Assembly: GCA_017963125.1 (NCBI GenBank)
Contig: JAGCUA010000060.1
Location: forward strand, 1-64,000
Reading direction: 5' to 3'
From: a bacterium
GTDB lineage: Bacteria; UBP6; UBA1177
Length of the DNA stretch: 64,000 nt
Part shown: positions 34,698-43,605 of the stretch, in pieces
Layout of the letters: each line of letters begins with the position of its first letter
How positions within the stretch are numbered: the stretch's first letter is position 1
Position numbers and translations under genes: made by a program
Notes under the pieces: generated by a model
Told to the model about the DNA's origin: nothing
Database searches by the model: none
The model's input: the letters and a program-made list of their open reading frames with translations, nothing else

Positions 34698-34698
34698 G

Positions 34699-36483
34699 TT
34701 ATTCTTCTTCCGGTTCCCTGAAAACTATCGGCTGCTGTATAGAATCGAAGTAGTCGTCTGTCGAAAGATGGCCGGTCTCGTTCATGATGTTGAGGATCCT
34801 GTAGAGGCTTTTGTACCAGTTTTCGGTCACGTTTTTCGAGAGGAACATGTAGTGGTATTTCGCTGGGCCCGGAATTACGGAGGCGAGGTAGGCAGATTCT
34901 ATCGGAGTGAGCTGATACGGCTGTTTTCCGAAATAGTAGTAAGACGCCTGCGAAATGCCGAAGATGCCAGGAGCCCATTCTATGATGTTGAAGTAGATCT
35001 CAAGAAGACGCTCTTTCGAAAGAGTCGCGTCGAGTTCTATTGCAAGAAGGACTTCTCGGAATTTGCGCAGAAGTGTTTTGTCGCGGTTTAAAAACAGGTT
35101 CTTTGCCAGCTGCTGCGTTATCGTTGAGCCGCCGCGCAGTTTGTGCTTTTTGATGTTGTCTTTTACAGCCGCGTCGAGTTCCTGGAAATCGACTCCTTTG
35201 TGGACGAAAAATCCTGCATCTTCAGAAACGACGACCGCCCAGATCAGGTGATCGGGAATAAGCGATATCGGCGTAAAATCGAAGTTGCGCTCCCCGACGA
35301 ATATTTTTCTTGTGCTGCCGTCCTCGTTTGTCCAGATGTATTCGAAAGGCAGTTTAAGGTAGTCCATGCGCTCCGAAAGCTGTTTCGGATCAATAAGATT
35401 GCCTTCGATCGAAAAAACGGGCGGTTCGTCGCCTTCCTGCGAATATTCTGCCAGAAGTTCGAGTGTCCCTCCGAAAAGGTAGCCTTCGAACGCTTCGTCG
35501 TGTATCAGAGTTTCAAGTTTGTTGAGATTTGCCGATTCAGTCTTTATCGAAAAATTCTTCGATGTTTTGCTGTAACTTCCAGAAAATACCGCATTGATGC
35601 CGCCGAGAGAAAGTTCTGCCTCTTTTGTTTCGGCAGATTTTTCGTCTTTGTCGAAAGCTACGTCACCTTTGAAGCGGAAAAGCGGCAGTGTGAAGGGCAG
35701 GGAATCGATCAGCGGATGGAAAAAAGTCAGGTCGTGGATCGTCATGTCGTTTTTCAGGAGAAATTTTCCTTTTTCTTCCGAAATTTCAGAAAAAGAGCTG
35801 ATTTTTCCGGCTGAAACGTCAAAAGAGGTTTTGTTTTTTATGATTTCGTGAAAATCATTCAAATCAATTCCGTCAAGCCGCACCGAAGCGCTTTTATCTT
35901 TAAGCGAAAAGCGGATCTCTGCGGTTCCGCCGTTTGCTTCGCCGAGCTCTTTGAAAAGCGCCTTGCCGCCTGAGCGCGACACGGTTAAGTCGGTTTTAAA
36001 ACTCTGTGTTACGCTGCCGAAAATAAAGTCGGCGTCGGTTGAAAAATCTATCGAAAAATCGGTATTCCGGCGGTTTTCATTTTTTTCTTTTTGGGGGTCC
36101 TTTTCTTTGCCTGATAAAAATGGCGCTTTTAATGCCTTGTCCGCATGAACAGTAGATTTCGCGCAGGTTATCTTCAGCTTTTTTTCATCTGAAAAAAGCA
36201 TTTTCCGGAGATTTCCCAGAGAACATTCTTCCAGTACAGCGAGTTCGTTCCCGCTATGCGTAAAAACCACTTTTTGAATGAATATCCGCGGCGGGAAAAG
36301 CGATATGTCAAGTCCCGAAATTTCGGTATCTACACCGTATTTCGCCTTTATCATGGCGGTTGCCTTCGAGGCGGCACCGTCGATTTTCCCGGCCGATACT
36401 TTTTCAATGGCAAAAATCACGATCACCGCCGAAACGAGCAGAAAAAGAATGGCGGCCAGAATTTTTTTCAGTTTTTTGCTCAT
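34699..36483 (-). CDS. AsmA-like/GT51 peptidoglycan glycosyltransferase fusion
   Basis: 594 residues. An N-terminal membrane helix (ILAAILFLLVSAVIVIFAI) leads into an AsmA-like periplasmic domain (GVDTEISGLDISLFPPRIFI, then beta-rich up to about residue 370). The C-terminal ~210 residues are a glycosyltransferase 51 domain: VVSEDAGFFVHKGVDF carries the catalytic Glu, then LRGGSTITQQLAKNLFLN, and KERLLEIYFNIIEWAPGIFG with the second acid. No transpeptidase domain follows, so it is monofunctional. It would polymerise lipid II in the periplasm. The gene overlaps the pepF stop by four bases. Confidence 0.88.
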   Translation of the reverse strand: MSKKLKKILAAILFLLVSAVIVIFAIEKVSAGKIDGAASKATAMIKAKYGVDTEISGLDISLFPPRIFIQKVVFTHSGNELAVLEECSLGNLRKMLFSDEKKLKITCAKSTVHADKALKAPFLSGKEKDPQKEKNENRRNTDFSIDFSTDADFIFGSVTQSFKTDLTVSRSGGKALFKELGEANGGTAEIRFSLKDKSASVRLDGIDLNDFHEIIKNKTSFDVSAGKISSFSEISEEKGKFLLKNDMTIHDLTFFHPLIDSLPFTLPLFRFKGDVAFDKDEKSAETKEAELSLGGINAVFSGSYSKTSKNFSIKTESANLNKLETLIHDEAFEGYLFGGTLELLAEYSQEGDEPPVFSIEGNLIDPKQLSERMDYLKLPFEYIWTNEDGSTRKIFVGERNFDFTPISLIPDHLIWAVVVSEDAGFFVHKGVDFQELDAAVKDNIKKHKLRGGSTITQQLAKNLFLNRDKTLLRKFREVLLAIELDATLSKERLLEIYFNIIEWAPGIFGISQASYYYFGKQPYQLTPIESAYLASVIPGPAKYHYMFLSKNVTENWYKSLYRILNIMNETGHLSTDDYFDSIQQPIVFREPEEE

Positions 36484-38246
36484 AGATCGAGGAATTTCGA
36501 GATGTCTTCTTTGATAAGTTCGAGAGAATTTTTCCAGAAGTTTATGTCGTTCAGGTCAACATCAACTATTTTTGCGACGTCGGTCACGCTGCGTTTGCCT
36601 GTTTCCGAAAGGAGAAATTCATATTTTTCGGTAAAACTGCTGCCTGTTTCGGTGTATTTCGCGTAAAGTCCTTTTGCAAAGAGAAGTCCGAAAGCGTAGG
36701 GGAAGTTGTAGAAGTTCCAATCAGGGTTGTAGTAGTGAGGTTTGATGAGCCAGAGATAGGGATGAAGGACTTTTTCGTCAAGCCCGTCGCCGTAGGATGC
36801 GATCTGTGCCTTTGTCATCTCTTCGCAAAGCTGTTCAGGTGAAAGGGGAGCAGTTTCGCGCGCTTTAAAAAGTGCCGTTTCGAAAAGATACCGGCTGTAG
36901 ATATCGACTATTACCTGACCTGCTGATGATATATCGGCCTCAAGAATGGCGAGAGAAGTCTCTTTGTCAGCTTCTTTGAGTGCAGCTTTGTTGATTATCG
37001 TTTCGCAGAAAATGGAAGCCGTTTCTGCCAGCGGAGAGGGGTAACTGGTATTTAAGATCACATTGTTCGAAAGGCAGTGTCCGTGGAACGCGTGACCAAG
37101 TTCGTGAGCTATAGTCGTAACATCGTTGTAGGAACCGCCGAAATTTGCGAGGATCCTGCTTTGCGAGATGGCAAACAGGTTTTCGCAGAAGGCGCCGCCC
37201 ACTTTGCCTTCCCTGATCTCAGCGTCTATCCAGTTGTTTTCGAAGGCGTTGCGGGCAAAATCACCGAGTTTCCTGCTGAAAGTCGAGAATTTTTCGACGA
37301 TGAAGTCAGCCGCATTTTCGTATGTGAAATCAGACTGTGCTTTTGTGGTCACGGGGGCGAAAATGTCGTAGAACGGAAGGCTTCCGCTGAGCCCCAGCAT
37401 CTTCGCTTTCTTTTTGTAGTACGCCCTGAAACAGGGGAGATACTCCTTTATCGCGGCAAACATCGTGTCGATGATGCTTTTTTCCATTCTGTTTTTCGTG
37501 AGGACCATCTCAAGCGGTGAAGCGTAGCCGCGCATTCTCGCTAAAGTTATGGACTCGCCTTTTATTGCGTTTATGCAGGCCGCCGCAGCCTTTTCGACTT
37601 TTCTGTATGCTCTCATTTCAGCATCGTAAGCCTTTTTTCTCGTTTCGGCGTTTTCAGAATATGCAAGCGTGCGGATCTGGGAGATCGGCTTTATTTCGCT
37701 TCTTCCGTTTGCAGTCGAGATCTCGCCTGTGAGAGAACCGATAAGGACATTGTGAAGGTTCATCCATGCCGAAGAACCGGTAAGTTTCATGTCTGATATG
37801 ATCTGTTCCGTCTGATCATCGAGAATGTGACGTCCTTTCGTGATGAGCTCTTCAAAGTGGAAAATGCAGTCTTCGAGACTTGTTCCGCGCAGAGTTTCCG
37901 GATCGAATCCGCTTGCCGCAAGCCACTTTATGAATCTGACATCGGCAAGGGAAGTCCTGTTCTGCCTGACCATGATCAGTTCGATGTATGAATTTGCCTT
38001 GGCATTGTTTGTGTCCGCACAGAAGGAAAGGTTTGCAAAACAGATAAGTTTTTCGGTAAGAGCCGTTATTTCAGACCTTAATGCGACATATTTCTTCAGT
38101 AGTTCAGGAATATTCCCGCCTGCAGGAAGACTTTCTGCAAAATTTTCGTATTCTTCGTTTTTTGAATCGAGTTTTCTGCAGTCACCGATGAATTCCGGCG
38201 CATCAAAACTTGTGTAAAGAGCATCAAGGTTCCAACGCATATTCAT
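36480..38246 (-). CDS. pepF: oligoendopeptidase F (M3 family)
   Basis: 588 residues from ATG 38244-38246, with GGGAGACGGAAAT upstream; a longer reading would add a hydrophobic stretch unlike the family. The zinc site is intact near residue 387: TIAHELGHAFHGHCLS (HExxH), with the third ligand region ETASIFCETI some 25 residues later. The N-terminal pattern MRWNLDALYTSFDAPEF is typical. PepF cleaves peptides of about 7-17 residues in the cytoplasm. It is co-transcribed with the AsmA-GT51 gene. Confidence 0.95.
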   Translation of the reverse strand: MNMRWNLDALYTSFDAPEFIGDCRKLDSKNEEYENFAESLPAGGNIPELLKKYVALRSEITALTEKLICFANLSFCADTNNAKANSYIELIMVRQNRTSLADVRFIKWLAASGFDPETLRGTSLEDCIFHFEELITKGRHILDDQTEQIISDMKLTGSSAWMNLHNVLIGSLTGEISTANGRSEIKPISQIRTLAYSENAETRKKAYDAEMRAYRKVEKAAAACINAIKGESITLARMRGYASPLEMVLTKNRMEKSIIDTMFAAIKEYLPCFRAYYKKKAKMLGLSGSLPFYDIFAPVTTKAQSDFTYENAADFIVEKFSTFSRKLGDFARNAFENNWIDAEIREGKVGGAFCENLFAISQSRILANFGGSYNDVTTIAHELGHAFHGHCLSNNVILNTSYPSPLAETASIFCETIINKAALKEADKETSLAILEADISSAGQVIVDIYSRYLFETALFKARETAPLSPEQLCEEMTKAQIASYGDGLDEKVLHPYLWLIKPHYYNPDWNFYNFPYAFGLLFAKGLYAKYTETGSSFTEKYEFLLSETGKRSVTDVAKIVDVDLNDINFWKNSLELIKEDISKFLDL

Positions 38247-38288
38247 ATTTCCGTCTCCCAATGAAAAATGAAAGCAAAAAAGCGGAAG

Positions 38289-38316
38289 ATTATACAGAGA
38301 GAGCAGAATAAGGCAA
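38289..38316 (-). promoter_or_regulatory. promoter of pepF
   Basis: TTGCCT (38311-38316), 16 bases, perfect TATAAT (38289-38294) on the minus strand. Confidence 0.6.
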
Positions 38317-38324
38317 TTTTCATT

Positions 38325-38352
38325 TTGCAAAAAAAATCGTCTGTGCTATAAA
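38325..38352 (+). promoter_or_regulatory. promoter of the five-gene FHA/ParA-like operon
   Basis: TTGCAA (38325-38330), 16 bases, TATAAA (38347-38352), 22 bases before the first start codon. It is back to back with the pepF promoter. Confidence 0.6.
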
Positions 38353-38374
38353 GCAGAGACTTTTTGGGGGCAGA

Positions 38375-39445
38375 ATGATCATTCCTTTTTCTGAATTAAA
38401 ATTTTATATTTCGGCTTTTGAAGGAAGATATTTTTCTTCTTTTGTCAACGATCTGGCGCGCGACCGCAGTTTCGACCGCGGGCTTGCTGTCGCAGAAGCA
38501 GGAAACGTAACGGCTTACGTGCTGATTTCGGACGGGCGAGCGGTCCTTTCGAAAGTGCTTGCTTTTTCCGATGACGGGCAGCTTGCGACTGATGTCCCGA
38601 TAGGTGAGGTCACTGCAGGAAAATCTGTCGATCTCTATCTCTTCAGTTTGGAAGAGAGCACTGTTTTCAAGTGGCTGACCGATTTCTTCACTTATCCTAT
38701 AGCTCTTTATGCTCCGAGCCGTTTCGTTGACGTGATGAAACTCGTTTCATCGTTTTCGGAAAACAAGGATGACGCGCTTCTCTGCTTCAAACACGGAGCG
38801 GTGATGAATGTCGTCTCGTTTGAAAAAGGCGATTTCAGAGGATTTACCTATTTCGATCCGGCCGGAAAGCGCTATGTCTTTGAGAAAAACGCAGTGAAAT
38901 TCGGTTCCTATTTAAGTTCTCTCGATGTTTCCAAACCGGCAGTCATCTGCAAAAAAGTTTCGGAAAAAGTTTTGGCTTCCTCTTTTTTCAGCAGCGGTCT
39001 CGATTTTCTTGAAAACGATCCCGTTCAGACTGAAGCTGATCTTTATTTCGGCTGCTTCGGGCTTGTTTTCGATGCTTTTGCAAAGGTAATGCCGGCCGAA
39101 AAGGTGAAAGATCTTTCCGAAAAACTTTTTTCATACCTTCGCGGCAGGTATCCGCAGCTTTATTCCAAACTTGCGTTTTCGGCAGAGAGCGGGAGCGTAA
39201 ACTGGGAAAGTATGCTGGACGAAAGAAATTCTGTCGCCGTCGAATACCGTTTCGGCGAGTATCACAGGTATCTTGACGAAATCCTTTCGCTTCTGCTGAA
39301 AACTGCTGCTTCTCTTCTTCAGTCTCAGAAAAAACACGCTCTTGCTCTGGACATCGGTGAAAAAATCCGAAGATTCGAGGATGAAAACGGTGATTTTTCA
39401 GGAATGTTTGACAGATTGGATAAATTGTTGAAAATTCTCCGGTAA
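38375..39445 (+). CDS. uncharacterised cytosolic protein heading the FHA operon
   Basis: 356 residues; I recognise no family. The first ~190 residues look alpha/beta (YVLISDGRAVLSKVLAFSDD, KSVDLYLFSLEESTVFKWL) and could be a small sensory or scaffold fold. The last ~80 are long helices (LDEILSLLLKTAASLLQSQKK and FSGMFDRLDKLLKILR) likely to form a bundle or coiled coil. No signal peptide, membrane helix or catalytic motif is visible. It starts 22 bases after a good -10 element with a GGGGGC site and is followed 18 bases later by the twin-FHA gene, so a joint role is likely. Confidence 0.6.
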   Translation: MIIPFSELKFYISAFEGRYFSSFVNDLARDRSFDRGLAVAEAGNVTAYVLISDGRAVLSKVLAFSDDGQLATDVPIGEVTAGKSVDLYLFSLEESTVFKWLTDFFTYPIALYAPSRFVDVMKLVSSFSENKDDALLCFKHGAVMNVVSFEKGDFRGFTYFDPAGKRYVFEKNAVKFGSYLSSLDVSKPAVICKKVSEKVLASSFFSSGLDFLENDPVQTEADLYFGCFGLVFDAFAKVMPAEKVKDLSEKLFSYLRGRYPQLYSKLAFSAESGSVNWESMLDERNSVAVEYRFGEYHRYLDEILSLLLKTAASLLQSQKKHALALDIGEKIRRFEDENGDFSGMFDRLDKLLKILR

Positions 39446-39463
39446 CGTTTTTTAGAGGTTGGA

Positions 39464-40351
39464 ATGGCGGTGCTGAAACTCATAGTCGAAAACGACAGAA
39501 ACGAACTGAATATTTTTGAGTTCAACGGTAACCTTATCACTGTCGGGCGAAGTCCGAAAAACGATCTGGTCCTTGATGAAAGGAACGTGTCGAGATACCA
39601 CTTCCAGCTCGAAATCGTTGACGGAAGAATAATAATCTGCGACCGCGGGAGTTACAACCACACTTTTGTCGATGAGCGGGAGTTGGTCGGCGAAAAACTT
39701 GAAATCTTTGTCGGGAACGTCATCACTGTCGGTGACTACAACATTTATCTCGAACAGGATGACGAGACGCTTCTCAGGACTGTCCAGCCGGCAGTCGAAT
39801 CGGACGGCAGAAAAATTGCCGCAGACAATCTTCTTCTTGCGAAAAACGGATACCTCGGCGGAAAGATTTTCCCGCTTGCTGGCCGTGAAACCGTTATCGG
39901 AACCCATGCGAGCGCCGATGTCTATCTTTCGGCAGACGATATTCCTCCGATCCACTCGAAAATCGTTTTCGACGGCAATATCTATCTTCTGGTGAAAGGT
40001 GACTACAAAGCCGATTATCCGCTTATAGTCAACGATACCGAAGTTCAATCCGTCGATATGAGGAACGGAGACGAAATCAGAGTCGGCGATTTCATCTTTG
40101 AATTTGTCGAAAAAGGCGAGGAGTACGATCCGCAGCCTTACCAGCTCGAAGCCGAAAAATCGAGAAAAGAGAAGCTGAGAAAGGATATAAAAGGGAAGAA
40201 AATAAGAAGCATCAACGACGAAGAGCAGGATGAAAAGACTGAAATCACCCGCGTAAACAAATCCGGAACTGGCAAAAAGGTGGTTGTTATCCTGATAGCT
40301 CTTGCCGTTGCAGCAGCCGCAGCAGGCGCGGTATTCTTTTTTGTTCTTTAA
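39464..40351 (+). CDS. twin FHA-domain protein with C-terminal membrane anchor
   Basis: 295 residues. FHA domain 1 (about residues 5-95) has GRSPKNDLVLDERNVSRYHFQLEI and NHTFVDE, with the Arg-Ser and Arg-x-His residues used to bind phosphothreonine. Domain 2 (about 125-220) has IGTHASADVYLSADDIPPIHSKI and LIVNDTEVQ; it keeps IHS but lacks the Arg, so it may be degenerate. A charged linker (SRKEKLRKDIKGKKIRSIND) is followed by one C-terminal helix (VVVILIALAVAAAAAGAVFFF), a tail anchor. The FHA part faces the cytoplasm and would read Ser/Thr-kinase output; no kinase is in the window. Confidence 0.85.
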   Translation: MAVLKLIVENDRNELNIFEFNGNLITVGRSPKNDLVLDERNVSRYHFQLEIVDGRIIICDRGSYNHTFVDERELVGEKLEIFVGNVITVGDYNIYLEQDDETLLRTVQPAVESDGRKIAADNLLLAKNGYLGGKIFPLAGRETVIGTHASADVYLSADDIPPIHSKIVFDGNIYLLVKGDYKADYPLIVNDTEVQSVDMRNGDEIRVGDFIFEFVEKGEEYDPQPYQLEAEKSRKEKLRKDIKGKKIRSINDEEQDEKTEITRVNKSGTGKKVVVILIALAVAAAAAGAVFFFVL

Positions 40352-40375
40352 TGCCTTGAAACGCGGTTTTCACAA

Positions 40376-41089
40376 ATGAAATCATCGACTTTATTCATTT
40401 TTTTTATCATTTTGATTTTGACTTCCTGTTCACCGGACAATGCTTCTCTGCTGAAAAAAGCAGGTTATGAAGCCGACGGCACCGGACTTCTGGAAACGGT
40501 CCGGAACGACGATGAAAAAGCTTTCGATATTTTTCTGAAAATGCCGGAACTCCTCAATTTTGCCGACAGATCTGGAAGAAACGCTGTCATGCTTGCCTCG
40601 GCTAAAAAAGATCCTGCAATGCTGAAAAAGCTGGTCTCTGCCGGAGCAAATCTCAAAATCATGGACAATTCTGAAAAAACGCCGCTTCATTATGCCGCCG
40701 CAGGGAACTCCACTGGATGTGCCGAGTTCCTGCTTGAAAACGGAGCTGACGCAAATCTTACGGATAACTTCGGGCGCGATGCGGCAAACACTCTCACTTC
40801 TTTTGCCAAAGAAGAAAATGTCGAATTATTTAAAATGCTTATAGGAAAATCTACCGATCTTGAAAGGCGCGACAAAGACAAAAAGACACTTTTTATAATT
40901 GCAGCCGAAAAAGGTTACGCAAACTATATAAAACTCCTGATTTCTCTCGGTGTTTCGCCGCTTTCGAAGGATTTCAGCGGAAAAACGGCGCTCGATTATG
41001 CTGCCGAATCACTTGAAGCCGGGCGTCTGGACAGCGGAACTTTTGAGGAGATCGGAACATACACTATGAAAATAAAGGAAAAACTGTAA
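40376..41089 (+). CDS. ankyrin-repeat lipoprotein
   Basis: 237 residues. A signal peptide with lipobox (FIFFIILILTSC, Cys about residue 18) is followed by four or five ankyrin repeats: GRNAVMLASAKKDPAMLKKL, SEKTPLHYAAAGNSTGCAEFLLENGADANL, and KKTLFIIAAEKGYANYIKLLISLG. Ankyrin repeats mediate protein contacts; here they would face the periplasm or the outer-membrane surface. No strong Shine-Dalgarno is visible. It is the third gene of the operon, 24 bases after the FHA gene. Confidence 0.8.
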   Translation: MKSSTLFIFFIILILTSCSPDNASLLKKAGYEADGTGLLETVRNDDEKAFDIFLKMPELLNFADRSGRNAVMLASAKKDPAMLKKLVSAGANLKIMDNSEKTPLHYAAAGNSTGCAEFLLENGADANLTDNFGRDAANTLTSFAKEENVELFKMLIGKSTDLERRDKDKKTLFIIAAEKGYANYIKLLISLGVSPLSKDFSGKTALDYAAESLEAGRLDSGTFEEIGTYTMKIKEKL

Positions 41090-41104
41090 TACGAGGTGAA
41101 CTGA

Positions 41105-42739
41105 ATGGTAAAGCTTATCGCGGCATTTTCGCCTAAAGGCGGAGCCGGAACTTCGATGATAATCGCGAATCTTTCGATTTATCTTGCGCAGAAGGGAAAG
41201 AAGGTCCTTCTGATCGATGCTGCTCCGAACGGCGGAGCGCTCCACTCGTATCTCAACCTTCCCTCCATAGCTGTTTCCGATGAAGTTGCAGAGCATTTTT
41301 CCGTGCTGCCGCTGATTTCAACAGATTATCAGAACCTTAGTTTTTTCAGCAATTTACAGCATCAGGGCTCGAAGATCAGCGAACTGCTTATGCGCTGGCA
41401 GGGCGAAATGGAGCAGGTACAGTTTGATTTCGTCTTCATCGATATGGGGTCAGTCATAGATTCCGATCTGATGGATGTCATTGCGATCGCCGACTATTCG
41501 CTCATGTTCATTTCACCCGATTTCATTTCACTTGAGAAGAGCAACTATTTTTTCAGGGAGCTTTTCAACTACAGGCTGCGCAACGTCGAACTCAAATACG
41601 ATATCCAGCTTGAAACCCAGAACATAAGGCGTGCGAAAAAGGATTATCTTTTTACTTTCAGAAACCTCCTCGTCATGCTTTCGCAGGCGATCCCGAAAGT
41701 TGCAGCTCAGATCGCAAATGTTGTAAGTGACCTGAAGATCGGCATAGTCTACAACGGGCTGCGCAATTCGGCCGACAAGGAACTTACCCAGCTCTACCGG
41801 CTGCTGATAAGCAACAGTTTCGGCATAGGAACAGATCTGATTGCCGAAATAGCCTATTCCGATCTTGTTCCTGCTTCGATTGCCGCAATGAAACCGGTCG
41901 TTACGCTTGAAGCCAATGCAGAGTTCATAGAGGCTTTGGATAAATTCTCAAGCACTCTTTCGGGCAAACTTTTTCAGCAGAATTCTGTTCAGAAAAAGCT
42001 GAAGATCACTCCGTTCAACTACTATGAATGGTTCGGTCTTGACCGCGGCTGCTCGACTTTCGACATCAAAAACCAGTATGAACAGCTTAAAAAACTCTAT
42101 GTAGGCGAAAATCCTATACTGCGCGACATCTACGGCGACAGCGACCTTTTTATTCTGAACACTCTTCTCGATATGATGTTCAGCGAGCTCAACGATCCGG
42201 AGATAAGGCGCGAATACGATATGGATATAAAGAGCCACACAGTATCGCTTGAAACCTCGTTTCCCGATATTTTCATAATCGGAGAGGTCATCAAAAAGTA
42301 TAACCGCGTTAAGAAAAGGGAAGTCCTTGTCAAAAAGGACGTTTTCGGGCGCAGTGCGGAAAAGAGGGTCGTTGCATCTTCAGACGGAGATTTCGTGGAT
42401 GCAAATGAAATATTCAATAAATACAGGGAACTGCCGGTGACAGGCGATCTTCTGAGAAAGATCCGCGAAGAGGTCGGGATCTCATTCGAACTTATAATTT
42501 CCCGCACAAAAATATCGAACATGGTTCTCGATGCGATAGAAAAGGACAAATACGGTCTGCTTCCGGCCGATCTTTACGTCAAAAATTTTGTCCAGCAGTA
42601 CTGCAAGACGCTCAAAATGAACTCTGAAAATACCGAAATAATCGCTTCCGGCTACCTCAGATCCAAAAATACTCCCGCCGAGACGGCTGCTGCTGAACCT
42701 GCTGCCGAAGCGGAAAGTGCTCAGCAGGAGAAAGCATGA
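41105..42739 (+). CDS. MinD/ParA-like ATPase fused to J-like and HTH domains
   Basis: 544 residues. The N-terminal ~270 residues have the MinD/ParA/FlhG fold: AAFSPKGGAGTSMIIANLSIYLAQ, VLLIDAAPNGG, and FVFIDMGSVIDSD. The P-loop is KGGAGTS, so the signature Lys of the KGG is kept but the second Lys of GKT is a Thr, unusual for an active ATPase. Residues about 300-375 resemble a J-type helical hairpin (YYEWFGLDRGCSTFDIKNQYEQL, DPEIRREYD) without the HPD triad. Residues about 442-525 look like a RodZ-type helix-turn-helix (LLRKIREEVGISFELIISRTKIS, LPADLYVKNFVQQYCKTL). It probably positions a membrane-associated complex. The ATGA overlap couples it to the next gene. Confidence 0.75.
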   Translation: MVKLIAAFSPKGGAGTSMIIANLSIYLAQKGKKVLLIDAAPNGGALHSYLNLPSIAVSDEVAEHFSVLPLISTDYQNLSFFSNLQHQGSKISELLMRWQGEMEQVQFDFVFIDMGSVIDSDLMDVIAIADYSLMFISPDFISLEKSNYFFRELFNYRLRNVELKYDIQLETQNIRRAKKDYLFTFRNLLVMLSQAIPKVAAQIANVVSDLKIGIVYNGLRNSADKELTQLYRLLISNSFGIGTDLIAEIAYSDLVPASIAAMKPVVTLEANAEFIEALDKFSSTLSGKLFQQNSVQKKLKITPFNYYEWFGLDRGCSTFDIKNQYEQLKKLYVGENPILRDIYGDSDLFILNTLLDMMFSELNDPEIRREYDMDIKSHTVSLETSFPDIFIIGEVIKKYNRVKKREVLVKKDVFGRSAEKRVVASSDGDFVDANEIFNKYRELPVTGDLLRKIREEVGISFELIISRTKISNMVLDAIEKDKYGLLPADLYVKNFVQQYCKTLKMNSENTEIIASGYLRSKNTPAETAAAEPAAEAESAQQEKA

Positions 42740-43605
42740 ACTCAGATATTTTCAGGCCTTTCTTCGATTTCTTGGGATTTCCTTATCCCGGCGCATATAT
42801 GACGGTCCTTTTCTTTTCGTTTTTTATGACGTTGCCGATCATGATTTTTTCTTCGAAAGTGTTCAGTCTGAGCCTGAAGAAAATGATCGGGATGCCGCTT
42901 GTCATAGTTCCGTCGGCTCTTGTTGTTTCAAAGATCTTCCACATTCTTTTTGAAGGAAGGTTCATGCTTTATATCAACGGCTTGAAGGAAAACGGGATCT
43001 CCTATCTTTTCACTGTGATGCTCAATCCGTTCGTTGCAGGGCACGTTTTTTACGGCGGGCTTTTAGGCGGTTTCATTGCCGGAGCGCTTTTTACCTTGAT
43101 CGCTTATCCGCACGATGAAAAATCTTTTCTTAAAACTGCCGATGCAGCATCGATCTGCGTCATAAACGGGCTCTGGCTCACCCGTATCGGCTGCTTCCTC
43201 GAAGGCTGCTGCTTCGGAAGACCCTCTCAGCTTTTCGGTGTCCGTTTCCCGCAGGGTTCGAGGACGATGTTCCTGCTTCACCATATCGATCCGGAACACA
43301 CGAGTCTTTTTACCGACACGCAGCCGCTCATTCCGACCCAGCTTATCCACTCGTTCAGCAATTTCGTGATATTTGTCGTTCTTTTGAAGCTCGCTTTGTC
43401 GAAAAATCAGAAAAATCCCGGCTATATTTCGGCGGTTTTCCTCCTTTCATACTCAGTTACGCGCTTTCTTATCGAATTTCTGCGCTATGACATCCGCGGA
43501 AGTTTTCTCATGTTTTCCACAAGCCAGTGGATCTCGGTTTTTCTTTTTGTCGGCGGTTTTATGCTGTTGAAAAAGACTAAAGGTGCTGAGAATCTGAAAA
43601 AATAG
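42736..43605 (+). CDS. Lgt-like membrane protein (divergent diacylglyceryl transferase family)
   Basis: 289 residues with about seven hydrophobic helices. The family landmarks are recognisable: HVFYGGLLGGFIAG matches the FHGG region, LTRIGCFLEGCCFGRPSQLFGVRFP matches GRIGNFxNxExxG, and FLIEFLRYDIRG matches the distal Arg motif. In place of the His of FHGG there is Tyr, and Cys-rich GCFLEGCCFG replaces the Asn segment, as in a paralogous subfamily. It may transfer an acyl or lipid group to an unknown target, or be a second, specialised prolipoprotein enzyme. Last gene of the operon; its stop abuts the opposing gene. Confidence 0.8.
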   Translation: MNSDIFRPFFDFLGFPYPGAYMTVLFFSFFMTLPIMIFSSKVFSLSLKKMIGMPLVIVPSALVVSKIFHILFEGRFMLYINGLKENGISYLFTVMLNPFVAGHVFYGGLLGGFIAGALFTLIAYPHDEKSFLKTADAASICVINGLWLTRIGCFLEGCCFGRPSQLFGVRFPQGSRTMFLLHHIDPEHTSLFTDTQPLIPTQLIHSFSNFVIFVVLLKLALSKNQKNPGYISAVFLLSYSVTRFLIEFLRYDIRGSFLMFSTSQWISVFLFVGGFMLLKKTKGAENLKK

